A DNA stretch of 64,000 bases from Triglochin maritima (lineage: Eukaryota; Streptophyta; Magnoliopsida; Alismatales; Juncaginaceae): assembly GCA_963682175.1 (NCBI GenBank), contig OY821790.1, positions 1,562,501 through 1,626,500 on the forward strand, given 5' to 3'. Every line of letters starts with the position of its first letter. Position 1 is the first letter of the stretch. Under the pieces are notes generated by a model, which made no database searches, had not been told where the DNA came from, and saw nothing but the letters and a program-made list of their open reading frames with translations. This document shows, piece by piece, positions 22,817-33,657 of the stretch. Both the position numbers and the translations under genes were made by a program.

Positions 22817-24225
22817 TGGTTGACATCATATCATGCATATATTCGTGTCTTATATCCTTTATTTTTAGCCAAAGCAATGCTACGTAACGAGTTTTATGTT
22901 TAAGTTTAAGGAATAAACAGGTTTGGGAAGAAGATACTCAAAAAATGACTTACAAGCAAGGAAAAGGACTGAATTGCAGAACTTATGGACTGAGATGCAA
23001 GAAAAATGACCCAAATGTAAACCAAAAGGATCAAATAGCGAATCAAGAAGCTCCACATAATCATGAAGAGTATTTTGGCAATTAGATCCGGGCCTAAATA
23101 TAAACAACCACATCAAGTTCATCACATATCAAGAAATCAAGCCACACAACCACACTCCAAATCCAAATTCGATCCAAAGCATATAAACCGCCAATTGGTG
23201 GTCCATTTTGCTCAGGATCCGATAAGTTTTGGCGGATCATGTAGTAGAGTGTTTATGTGTATTTGTAGTAGTTCATTAGTCCCACATCGGGAGATTGTCC
23301 CCGATTGCCTTTTTCTGTGACTATCAATAGAACTCTTCCTTGTCCTTTGTATTCACTCATTCCTTGGTGGCATTGTCTCTACTTGGAGTAATCCTTGGAG
23401 AAAAACTCAAGGTGGAGAAGAATGCTACTTGTAATGTGAGTCATGTAAATACAATAATTTTTCTTAGTTAGTGTTATATTTTCTCTTCTTGCATGCTTAG
23501 TTAATTTTGTTTTATCTTCTTTTCTTAATGAGTAGTGAGTAGTTTCATCCCCATTTGGGGTGGAGGTAATGTAGAATATGTGATGTTTTTGGGTTCTTTT
23601 ATTTGTGTCATTTCATATGCTTAATATAGATCTATACTTGTAGCATGCTTAAACTTGTATTAGATGAGATAATGTCCACACTAGGTACTTATCTCATGCT
23701 AGCTTTACAGTTTATCTTGTTGCTTGTAATGATTTGATGGGAATGACTTGTTATGTAGTGATCTATGTTTGGTGCACATTCACATGAATAATTTAGGTTG
23801 TATGTTGGATTGATTGATGCTCTAACGTCCACACTAGGTACTTATTGTATGTTTGATAATCTAAAATCAACCTCAACTTTATGTGAGATATGCATGTTCA
23901 TGGTTTGTCATGTAGTGTTGTGTATCCTACACTTAGATTCTACACTAGCTTCTACTTGTATACCACACAAACTACATTTGTTCCTAACTGAAATGAAGAC
24001 TCACTCACACACACATACCTACACACCTCCACTCCATGGGGGTTTAGTTTAATTGTTAGTTCATTCTTAGTTTAGTGTAGTTACCATAATCAACAATTTC
24101 TTCTCCTCTTTCCCAATTGCCTTCGAACAAACCAGAGTTGACACACCTCCTTATGGACACGACCCGTACTTGCCACGTCTTCACCGACGTCGTGCACTTG
24201 CGGTTTATTATAACTGATTCAAACA
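22817..24225 (+). mobile_element. 3' LTR of protease-less Athila-type element
   Basis: It starts TGGTTGACATC and ends GATTCAAACA. A USE-like box AGTCCCACATCG is at 23278-23289, followed 32 bases later by a decayed TATA (TATCAATA, 23322-23329). The palindrome is at 23187-23202 and the U5 hairpin ACGTC-ttcacc-GACGT at 24175-24190. ATAGT follows as the right target-site copy. Confidence 0.85.
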
Positions 24226-25174
24226 ATAGTCGACCGCCATGAGACCTCGTTTGACCAATAACTTAACATAACTTAAAGTTCGTTCGACCCAAATATTGTT
24301 TCAGTCGACCGGTGTAGTTTGATTCGATGTCGGGTTTTACTGGAAGTTTTCGGTCGACCGATTCGTCTTGTTTGTTCGACCAATTGGGCACTTTGAGCTA
24401 GAGGAGGGAATTACTCGATATTTTCGGTCGAATGGGTCCCCTTTGTCGTTCGACCGGTTGGTAGGTTTTTTTGGTTGGGTCTGTCCTTTGTGTAGGGATT
24501 CAGGCGACTGTAGTTTTGGTTTTGCTCGACCGTTTCTGCCCGTTTTGTGGTCTTGGCTTTTTATTTTGATATGCTTTGAGGGCAACGGGTTCTTGGCCTT
24601 ATGTGTACGTGTGATTTGTTGGCCGATGATTTTTTGGCGGTGCCTTGTGTGCACGTGTGATTTGTTGGCCGATGATTTTCCGGCAGGTGCCTTGTGTGCA
24701 CGTGTGATTGTGGGGTTGGGGTGAGAGGACCCTTGAGACCCATGTTGGTTGTGTCAGCTGTGGTTGGGAAAGAGGTCCCAAGAACCAAGTTGGACGGTGA
24801 AAGTTGTGATATATTGCATTTTCATATCATGTCATGTATTTGTTTAATTCATGCATTTAGGAGTTTGGCATACGGGGTTTCCTTATGGGAAATTCTGGCA
24901 TAGTTTATGTTTGCATTTCAGGGTGAGAGCGTCAATAGGAGTTGGTGACTTAGGGTGAGTGCACCCGACCAGATCCTGTTTTCTTGAGTTTTGAGGTTGT
25001 TATGATGACACTTGTATATCTTTTGTGATGTAATCATACTTTTGATTCCCTGTATTATACGGTTTACCACTCGATAATGTATATAAATGTGGTTTTCGTA
25101 GCATCCTGGTGATTAATCTATTGATATATCTATCTTTTAAAGTTTTAAATTTTCCACTATTTCGGGGCGTTACA
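24226..25174 (+). mobile_element. Chromovirus 3' LTR, second segment
   Basis: This is the continuation of the LTR interrupted at 15752. It carries further GGTCGACCG-type sites (24230-24540), a twofold TGTGCACGTGTGATTTG block (24603-24710), and ends GGGGCGTTACA at 25174. The same end sequence type precedes a PBS at 44347, which confirms the orientation. Confidence 0.8.
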
Positions 25175-25450
25175 CCAATTTTCTTTAGGAATACAATGAC
25201 CATGGTGTAAAGAAGCACTGGATTGATTGAGATAAAATTTGCAAACCCTACAATGTTGGTGGACTAGGCATTAGGAAACAGAAGGACATAATGATGGCTA
25301 TGAGAATGAAGATGGTTGGAAATTTCAACATCAAAACTCATTGTATGTGAAATTCATGAAAAATAGATATGTAGAATGGAAGCACATCCTGATCTATGTA
25401 AAGGGCCAGCTAGAAGGAAGAACTTGCAGCAAGCTTGGCACCAAATGAAG
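25175..25450 (+). pseudogene. LINE ORF2 reverse transcriptase C-terminal remnant
   Basis: The frame after 25200 reads KKHWIDWDKICKPYNVGGLG then IRKQKDIMMAMRMKM, the conserved block that follows the reverse transcriptase domain in plant L1-type LINEs (W-x-K-x-C-x-P-x3-GGLG). Stops and frame loss follow after about 25340. It starts directly at the chromovirus LTR end, so the LTR element probably landed in this LINE. Confidence 0.7.
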
Positions 25451-25649
25451 AAGTCACTTCACTAGTGTGTTGAAAGAGGTGATATTAAACATTGAATTTC
25501 AGAACTTGAGCTTCAATAAAACATTTAAGAGGGGAATGTTTTTTTTTGAGACGAGGGAACAAAAGAAAGTGGAGGCTTAAATGATGGGTTTCTCTTGCTA
25601 AAAATCCTAAATTGAAGAGAATGCTACTATTGTAATTAGTCAAAAGTGA
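25451..25649. other. No recognised feature
   Basis: An AT-rich stretch with a T-run at 25541-25550, possibly old LINE 3' sequence. I see no coding frame. Confidence 0.4.
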
Positions 25650-25765
25650 GAAGGGCAGCTTTGGAAATATAATAGGTCATGACCTAAAAATAAAGTTGAC
25701 TTTTCAACCCCTTTATAATTGAAGTGGAGGGACTTTTGTGACTTGCAATTAATTTCCCCAATTAA
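25650..25765 (+). repeat. Dispersed repeat, inverted partner of 46490-46620
   Basis: The block agggcagctttggaaat through ttgacttttcaaccc to gcaattaatttcccc matches the reverse complement of 46490-46620 over most of its length. The pair is about 21 kb apart and in opposite orientation, with the ULP1 region and several LTR elements between. Confidence 0.6.
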
Positions 25766-26204
25766 AAATAAAAACACTTTAAATGACCACACTTGTGTTC
25801 AGAATATTACATTTCATTAAACAAGCACATTTGTACTAGTTTGTGTAGTTTGACATAATCAAGGAATCGTCGATGCAACCATGTTTCTACCGTACATTAA
25901 TGTACAAGACGAAGAACAAATTTGATTAATCTGATTTGTTGGAATCGTCGTTTTCAGCTTAAAGCGAGACCTTCCATCCATTTAACGGTTGCATGGGCTT
26001 CGAGTTGTTGTGGTATCCATTTCCCCCAGTCTCCTCGAGCATCTTCACTTGATCCTTCCCAATTTCTCTAACCTTTCCAAGGATGGTCCAGATGACGTTC
26101 TCTATGTAAGGTGGGTTTGTGAGGGATCCCTCATATCTGTAGTACTTACGGGTGTTGCATCGGAGAGCCTTTGTGTCCACCAAACTTCTCGACAAGTTAA
26201 TCAA
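25766..26204. other. Unassigned; small minus-strand frame
   Basis: A minus-strand frame (26204 to 25959) begins MINLSRSLVDTKALRCNTRK and reads like real protein, but I do not recognise it. It may be an exon of the MULE-like locus or of the host. Nothing else is seen. Confidence 0.3.
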
Positions 26205-26840
26205 TTCTGGACCACAATTGGTCTATGGCATTATTTTGTGGATTTGTCCCATAATTGCTCTCAGACACATCTAGACTAATTGTTCTTGGGCAAATCCCTA
26301 GAATAGATGTTTTGGATGTAATTATTCTGCACGAAGTTATTGTGGACCAAGTTAGTATAGACACATCCTGGACCAGTTCTGGACATAGTTAGTCTGGAAA
26401 TAGTTAGTTTGGACCTATCCTGGACCAATGCATTGACGAAGTTAGTCTGGACACATCTGGACCAATTCTGGACCATATCCTGGACACATCCCTGTACACA
26501 GGAGTTCTAGCCCAATTCTGGACTAAGATATTCTAGACACATCCTGGACCAAATCTGGACATAGATATTATGGACGTAATTATTCTGGACGAAGTTAATG
26601 TGGACCAAGTTAATATGGACACATCTTGGACCAATTCTGGACATAATTAGTCTGGACTCTGGAATTAGTTAGTCTGAACACATGTTGGACCTATCTCGAA
26701 CAATATGCTGGACACATCCCTGTACACAGGGGTTCTGGCCTAATTTTGGACTGAGATATTCCGGACGCATACTGGAATTAATCTGGACGAATTCTGGACC
26801 ATATCTGGACAAATTTTGGACTGGACCTGATTACTTCTAG
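26205..26840 (-). repeat. Degenerate CTGGAC array upstream of the ULP1-type gene
   Basis: TCTGGAC/CTGGACC recurs every 10-30 bases, so in this copy the word GTCCAG is on the minus strand. A sub-block (gacacatccctgtacacagg) is duplicated at about 26482 and 26710. The array sits just 5' of the first exon of the ULP1-type gene. Confidence 0.8.
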
Positions 26841-26973
26841 TCTAGTCTAGGAAACATGTTCACCTACATGCTATAGGAGCAGGGAAATGGTTCGAAATCC
26901 GAACCACCAAACTTCAAAACCGTAAATACTCTCCCGACAAAAGAACTTTCATCAGACTACCAAATCCGAAAAA

Positions 26974-29248
26974 ATGTCTTCAAACGAGGGATACGCAAGC
27001 CCCATTGGTTCAAATAAGGTGAGGTGATGTACCTGAAGGTGCCTTTGTGGTTTTAGTAGACGTGTTTTACTTACGTTCTTTGGTTTCTTGCAAATTGATA
27101 AATTCTTCCAACCGTCCATGTGTTTGTGGCCCCAATTCTGCTCATTTCAGAAGGATTTTGGAAAACTTACAGACAACCATCAAGCTTTATTCATGATGAC
27201 TCCATTCGCTCACTTCAAGGATATGAAGAAGTTAAGTGTGGACAATGACATCATTGACTTCTTGGTGGATAGAAATGAGGTGGAAGAAGGCGGCTTCATA
27301 ATCAGTAATCAAGTTGTAGAATTCAAGCCTACACATGTTGCTGTGATATTAGGACTGAAACCGGGAGGCATTCCAATTGATATGAGCTTAAAAATTACAG
27401 CGAAGAGGGGAGGTCGAACACTAGATAAGCTTGAATTCAAAACACAAATCTTAGCTGCAAGTTTGATGAAAGATGACTGATTGACATCATTTCATGCTCA
27501 TATTTGTATCTTATATCCATTATCCTACACCTAAACAATGCTACGTGACGAGTTTTATGTTTGAATTTCAGAAATAAATAGGTTTGAAGAGAAGAGGCAT
27601 GAAAGGACCTAAAAGAAGGAAAACGTCTGAGTTGAGAGACTCTAGGACTAAGATGCAAGGGAGAAGGACCTGAACGTAAGACCAAAGGACCAAAGAGCAA
27701 AACAAAAAACTCCACATCATCATGGGGAGTATTTTGGCAATTCGATTCGGGTCGGAGCTCCAATAAACAAAGTAGATGCATCCAAGACCAACAAATACAT
27801 CAAGAAAAGCCCAGCATAAAAACCAGATGGATCCGGATCTTGTAGACCACTAATTGGCGGTCCATATCACTCTGGATCCACTAGGATTTCTGGAGCACGT
27901 GTATTAGTGGATGTTTAGTCTATTTTTGGTATTGTTTAGTCCCATACCGGGGGATTGTCCCCGATTACCTTTTTCTATGGCTATAAATAGACCTCTCCCT
28001 CCTCTCTTGTAATCGATCTCTCTCTTGGTGGCCTTCTTCCCTACTAAGAGTGAAGCCTTGAAGCAAAACTCTGGTGGAGGAAGGGTTGCTTGTAATTTGG
28101 AGTGAGTAATAATAGAAGTTTTGTAGTTAATTGTTTTTTGCTTTAGTTTTTGCATTGCTTAGTTAATTTCGTTTTACATGTCTTGCATGTTTCTTTAGTT
28201 TTATGTTCTTTTAGTTTCTTTAATGTTTCTTGCTTGCTTAGGTTAATTTTATTTCAGTATTATGCTTCATTTTGTCAATATAGTTAGTGTAATGAGTAGT
28301 GAGTAGATGCATCCCCATTTGGGGGGTGGAGAAATATGTGATATGATCATGTAGTGTATTAAGTGTGTTATCTTAATCCCTTGAGCCTTACATGATTTCC
28401 ATAACCATCTAATGAGATTTTACTTTTATCTTTGATATGCTAATGCTCTTAAATGAAGCTTAGCTTATGCTTAGATTAGTGGACCTATTTTATGGGGAAT
28501 GATAAGGTTAGGATATGGATGGAATTAATATTGGAAACACAATTTGTAGTGTATGTACTCTTGTTGCCTTTACCCTGGTTAATGTCTTGTATGTTTTAAT
28601 GATAATGTGTTATCTTAATTCATGTGGAGGCATAGTAGGGTCTAGTCTTTATACTTGCGTTCGTTTAGCTTCATTCCAATTATTGTCTTGTATGTTTTAA
28701 TGATGTGATCTAATCTTAATTCATGTGGAGGCAAAGTTGGATTTATTTTTATGATTTCATGCACTACATATTGTGAGGAGCTTAATGAACACACAACACA
28801 CACACTTCTTCATGTTCACATTATTTCTCTACCCCCTTTGGCGTTTAGTTTTATTGCTTCTTTTCCATTTTGTTTCGCATTGTAGTATAGTTTAGTATAA
28901 TCAATCTTTCTCTCCTTTCTTTCCCACTCGCCTTCGCACAAACCAAAAGTCGACACACCTCCCTGTGGATCGACCCATATTTGCCACCGCTTCAACGCGG
29001 CCGTGCACTTGCGGTTTAATATAAAACGAATCAATCAATGACAAAGAGTTTGTGAAACTTCTCATCTACCTTATTTTCAGTTCATTCCTATTTTTCGACG
29101 GTGGTCGTAGACCGAAGCAATGGTTCTTGGATGCTGTGGAAAACCTGGCCGTCCACATAAAAAGGGGTCTAACCAACTGTCAAACATTGGGCTTGTGTTG
29201 TATTTGTGTGACTAATAATGTCACAAAGAAGGGTAAACTCAGAAATTA
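26974..29248 (+). pseudogene. ULP1-type transposon gene, N-terminal exons (DUF1985-like), split by an LTR
   Basis: Exon 1 starts at ATG 26974 (MSSNEGYASPIGSNK) and ends at 27018 before GTGAGG. The next exon starts at 27151 after CTCATTTCAG, phase 0, with KDFGKLTDNHQALFMMTPFA and LVDRNEVEEGGFIISNQ then THVAVILGLKPGG. This layout (F/H-x-L block, LVD-R, F-x3-F, LGL) is that of the N-terminal domain of plant transposon-borne ULP1 proteins (DUF1985 or plant-mobile-domain type). The frame is cut at 27477 by an LTR with target duplication ATGAC and resumes in frame at 29043 with KEFVKLLIYLIFSSFLFF. It then runs to a stop at 29246-29248. Domain naming is from memory of the family, not from a search. 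Confidence 0.6.
27478..29037 (+). mobile_element. Solo Athila-type LTR with perfect target duplication
   Basis: It starts TGATTGACATC and ends TCAATCA (1560 bases). It is flanked by ATGAC at 27473-27477 and 29038-29042. It contains a palindrome (27845-27862), TATA (TATAAATA, about 27982) and the U5 hairpin CCGC-ttcaac-GCGG (28987-29000). No internal region is present, so an intra-element LTR recombination removed it. Confidence 0.9.
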
Positions 29249-29519
29249 AACTGTGGTGTCCAAAAATTAAACTTCATGAGGACAAAAGTTGGACAATCGT
29301 GTCCAGAACCACATCCATTTCTTTTTTAGAAACAATTCCATAAAGTTACCATCCTTTATTGGGAAACCCCAAACTGCCTAACAATGGTGCTAACGTGGCC
29401 ACTGACCTGGCTGCGCGTCGTCCGTGTATCAGCTCCCAAGAAAGAAAGTTTTCGTCCTTAAATAACTTTCCCCAAGACAAAGAACCCTAAATCAAAGTCG
29501 ATCGAAAGCCCCGACGGAG

Positions 29520-30136
29520 ATGGACACTAGAACAAGTTCGCTTGTACCACCAAACCATTAGAATATGGACCAGGTGGTTGTTTGTATTTACTATTTTTGA
29601 TGAGTTAGTATATATAAGAAAGAAAGAAAGTGTTTAGATGTCAAGATTTTTCTAATACATGCATCTTTACCACGATGAGGAGATGGAAGAAGAGGCAGAA
29701 ATGTCTAAAATATGGATTCCCCTGTGTCACTGCAATAATAATATGATGAATTCAGATGATAATGTGATGAAATCGGATTTCCACCCGAAACTATTTAGAG
29801 ATATTTCTGACTATTCTTCGTTGGATCTAATACATGATGGCACAAATGCAACCCTATACTAAGATAGGGAGATTGTTTCCCTTAAGAGGTTCAAGTTTGT
29901 CGACGGGACGCCACGTAAATTACTTCGTGCTCCATTTGAAAAGGAACGTAATTCTCTTAATCCTGTTGGGCACCCTTGTGTTTTGAAGCTCAAAGATATT
30001 GTTGTCAATCGCAAATCATGTTGCCGTTATTTAGCTCTGGAGTATATGGAACACAATGTAAAATGCCTATTGGAGGTGACTCCACGACCTTTCCGTCAAG
30101 TCTAAGTCAAATGCTTAATGTTGCAACTACTGAATG
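29520..30136 (+). pseudogene. CDK-like protein kinase fragment (CDKG/CDK11-like)
   Basis: A TTAAATAA promoter-like site (about 29457) precedes ATG 29520. After a probable intron, the frame from about 29659 gives acidic residues (DEEMEEEAEMS). DISDYSSLDLIHDGTNATLY then stands where a kinase glycine loop is expected, followed by a TAA and DREIVSLKRFKF (the VALK-like Lys block). GHPCVLKLKDIVV and LEYMEHNVKCLLE resemble the hinge of CDKG-type kinases (EYMEHDLKGLME). VKCLMLQLL follows a stop. It is cut at 30136 by an LTR, so the catalytic loop is absent. The glycine loop is degenerate, so this is a dead kinase piece, perhaps captured by the MULE-like element around it. Confidence 0.6.
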
Positions 30137-32699
30137 TGTAACATCCCCTTCCGGATGGTCAAAGAGGAAGACGGAAAAAATGGAAGGAGATAATTGCTAT
30201 AAGACAATAGAAGTCAATAAAAGATAATAGGAGCTTCAGTAGTTCAGATACACGTATACGTATTTGAGGATTTAAGAATCAGGCATGTACACGATGTACA
30301 AATCCGAGAATCAATATTTTCAAAAGGTATTAAAAAGAGTCAATAATAACTGCCAAACAAATTCTAGGTGCATAGAGACATAAAAGAAAACTAAACACCA
30401 CCTATGCAACTATATGCTATGAATGCCATGCTTGTACCACCACTTCAAGACGGTTACCTACAAAATATAAATTTACCACACTATGAGTTTAGGAAAACTC
30501 GTGTGTCAACCGATCAACTTAAACAAGCAAATTACTAGTCAAACTCAATCAATAAATGCAATCCAATAACATTTTTCCAAAAGCGAGAATTACCTTAGCA
30601 ATATAGCTCAAAACTGAAACACATAAATCAATACATTAATGGTTCAAGAGAAATAACATGTTCAACAAAGGCAAAACCATATGAGTAACATTTCTAGTTC
30701 ACATTTTCCTTCAAATATAAGTCTAACGATACATTGAACTTGAGCATAAATGCTCAAGCAAAAGTCATTTCCGATATGATCAAGTACCACAATTTAAAGA
30801 ACTCAAATTTAAGGGTGAATCATAGTTCACACATCTATATGAGCTTCAATAGACAAAACATAATGAACTAAAGCATATTCTTGCATTATATTTTCCATTT
30901 TAAAAAGGAATAACAATCAATAAGTAGTGTGAACAAAAGAACAAACATGTGTCTTAGTTCCCAATTCAATTCAGTCAATCATTTCATTAATGATACATAC
31001 ATGTATCAGGGATCCCGAAGGAAACTCACCGCTGGCACGTGCGGTCTTCCAGTTAGTGTATGACCCATCCCTACACTTCTTCTGTAATCATAACCATTTT
31101 AAAACACTTTTAGTTTCGATCTTTATTAAATTTAGTTCATTGTGGGGTCCCATACACCAACCTATGTCAATGTGATAGATAACAGATCTGTATCTGCTGT
31201 CCTACATCCGCCAATAATCTCATAAGAGATTTGCCCCGTCGGGCCCTCTGAAGGGTCCAGTTTGCTCTTAAAGAGCCATGCTCCTTAGAGCCTAGTAGTG
31301 CCAAACCCCCATTAATCTATTAGTATTATGTCTATAGTTTGTAATTCAGCACTCGTTATTCCTTTGGAATAACTCACAATTGGGTCAATCAATAAACACT
31401 AACTCATTGGTTAGATAACATGTCTTTGTTACTAATTAAATCACAATTCAATTTACTCCTAAACATCTGAGTAACAAGACCAATGATATAAAAGTCAATA
31501 CCCATTCTCCATCATGGACAGTGATTAAACTAAAAGTCACTAGTTAAACAAGTAATGAGGATGCTAACATGTATTAGTTGATGGATTCAAATTACATCAA
31601 CCCAATGCTCGAAAAACACTATTATATGCAATAGAGTATAAACTGGATTGCCTCCAACTTACCCAAGAACTTGGAACCAAAAACACATTTTTATCCTTAA
31701 TCAAACTTGACAATGAAAGATAACAAAATCAGGTTAACTAACCATCTTAATCATTATTATCCATTCACTATACAGAGTAATTTACATAAGGGTCTAGCGG
31801 CGACCATCAGATACTATTTAACATATTAAATTTGATACACTTTCTTTCGGAAACAATCATATGAGACATGAGGCAAATGCATGAAAATATCGACCAAGTA
31901 GTACTCAAATAAGACGATCATGCACTCTAAGACACTACTAAGTCATGAAGTCAACTTGCAAAGATAACATTCATCAATTAAACATGCATTTAATAGAATG
32001 CTGAATATATTAATAATAATCATCGACTAATACATAAATTAATAATGAGGTTAAACAATGCAAGTCCCAACACATGAGAAATCCTACTCCGTTAGTCATC
32101 CAATAGAAATTTGCATAGTTATCCTAATATAACCATAATTTATAGGAAGTCCAAACTGATTAAAAAACAACCTAGAACTAATACATTCCTCTTGAAGATC
32201 ATTTAACTTCAATACAGCAAAGATATATATATTCACTATGATTCCAATTATTTTACACCATGGCAACATACCAATGGACACCCAACAAGTCCTATTTCTT
32301 AGGTGCGCATTCATTCCTTATCTTGGAATACTATCCGAATCCACCATCCATTTGGTTATACAAGATAATGAGCCAAAACATTTATCTGCCACTGTCCAAC
32401 TGCGTTCTCGAGACCTCTCTCCCAACCACAGCTGACACAACCAACACGGATCTCAAGGGTCCTCTCACCCCAACCCCACAATCACACGTGCACACAAGGC
32501 TCCGCCGGAAAATCATCGGCCAACAAATCACACGTGCACACAAGGCACACTCCTTAGAGCCACAACCACGGATCACTATCAGGCTGGAAATGTCTGTATT
32601 GTTGCCCCAAAAAGGCGAGGACCCATTGCCGTCAAAGCAGATCAAAATAAAAACTCAAAACCACAAACAGGGCAGAAACAGTCAAACAAAACAAAAACC

Positions 32700-33195
32700 A
32701 CGGTTGACCGAATCCTTACACAAAGGACAATCCCGACAGAAAAACCTACCAACCGGTCAAACGGCAAAGGGGATCCGTTCGACCAAAAATATCCAGTAAT
32801 TCCATCCTCTCGCTCAAAGTGCCCAACCGGTCAAACAAATAAGACGAACTGGTCGACCGAAAACTTCCAGTAAAACCCGACATCGAATCAAAGTACACCG
32901 ATCGACCGAAACAACATTTGGGTCGAACGAACTTTAAGTTATATTAAGTCATCGGTCGAACAAGGTCTCAGGGTGGTCAACTGTTTTGAGGTCTACACCC
33001 CCACCCGACTTAAAACAGTGCTTTAGGTCGAAAGGCAAGGGGTCTCGGTCGACCGAAAACTCTCAAAACCTTCATCTTCTCACAAAATACATAACCGGTC
33101 GACCACCCAAGGGTATCGTTCGACCAGTGCGAGATATAAAAACCCAAATTATACTACAACCGGTTGACCGAATCAAGCAACGGTCGACCGTTACA
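32700..33195. repeat. GGTCGACC array in the minus-strand chromovirus LTR
   Basis: More than ten GGTCGACC, GGTCGAAC or GGTCAACC sites occur in about 500 bases. They lie downstream of the TATA position on the minus strand, that is in transcribed LTR sequence. Confidence 0.75.
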
Positions 33196-33488
33196 GTGCA
33201 GAATTTAGCTGCACAAACTCCGACGAGCCTTTCGGCCTACCGTCGACTACTCAAACACTCACACCATATTAGGTGAGCATTAAAGTAAAACTTGACATAT
33301 CTTTAAGGGTTGTAGAAGCCCATGAAGAACCACGATGAACGTCTCCACCCGGGAAGCCTTATCTTTGGCGAACTTCACCCGCACAACAATCACCATTCCT
33401 CTGGCAATCGTGCCCACAACTCTTTGCTCTCCGTCCACCACACGTCGTCAGCACCTCAGATGGCTGGGGAAGCGAAGGGTGACAAAGA

Positions 33489-33509
33489 GTGAGAGAGAGA
33501 GACTAGTGC

Positions 33510-33542
<33 letters not shown>
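33489..33542 (-). repeat. GA/CT microsatellite
   Basis: A run of GAGAGA, at its purest at about 33517-33542. On the minus strand it is the CT-rich stretch just after the decayed LTR TATA box; the equivalent in the plus copy is at 15203-15240. Confidence 0.85.
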
Positions 33543-33546
<4 letters not shown>

Positions 33547-33657
33547 TCAAACCTTTAATATTCCTCTCCACAACCAATCTTAGTTGTCCAATCCAATTCT
33601 CTCCAAACAACCACCGAAGCACCAATTAACCCACTAAACAAGGGTTAGGACATAACA

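Larger units (their letters stand above)
15753..24225. mobile_element. Composite Athila-type insertion: inverted LTR plus complete element
   Basis: A single block LTR(-), LTR(+), internal region, LTR(+) interrupts the chromovirus LTR. The flanks are ATGGT (15748-15752) and ATAGT (24226-24230). They align to one site in the minus-strand LTR copy near 32975, so they read as a 5-base target duplication with one change. Both outer ends are U5 ends. The two inner LTRs meet head to head at 17166/17167. Confidence 0.75.
30137..33657 (-). mobile_element. Minus-strand chromovirus-type LTR (possibly 3.5 kb)
   Basis: From 33657 (TGTTATGTCCTAACCC on the minus strand) to about 32380 this matches the chromovirus LTR at 15090-15752 and 24226-24790 in order, including GGTCGACC sites (32700-33190) and the TGTGCACGTGTGATTTG block. 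From 32380 to 30137 it diverges but contains LTR-like text and ends TGTAACATCC on the plus strand, as expected for an LTR end. No clear target duplication is seen, so the left boundary is uncertain. No internal region adjoins. Confidence 0.6.
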
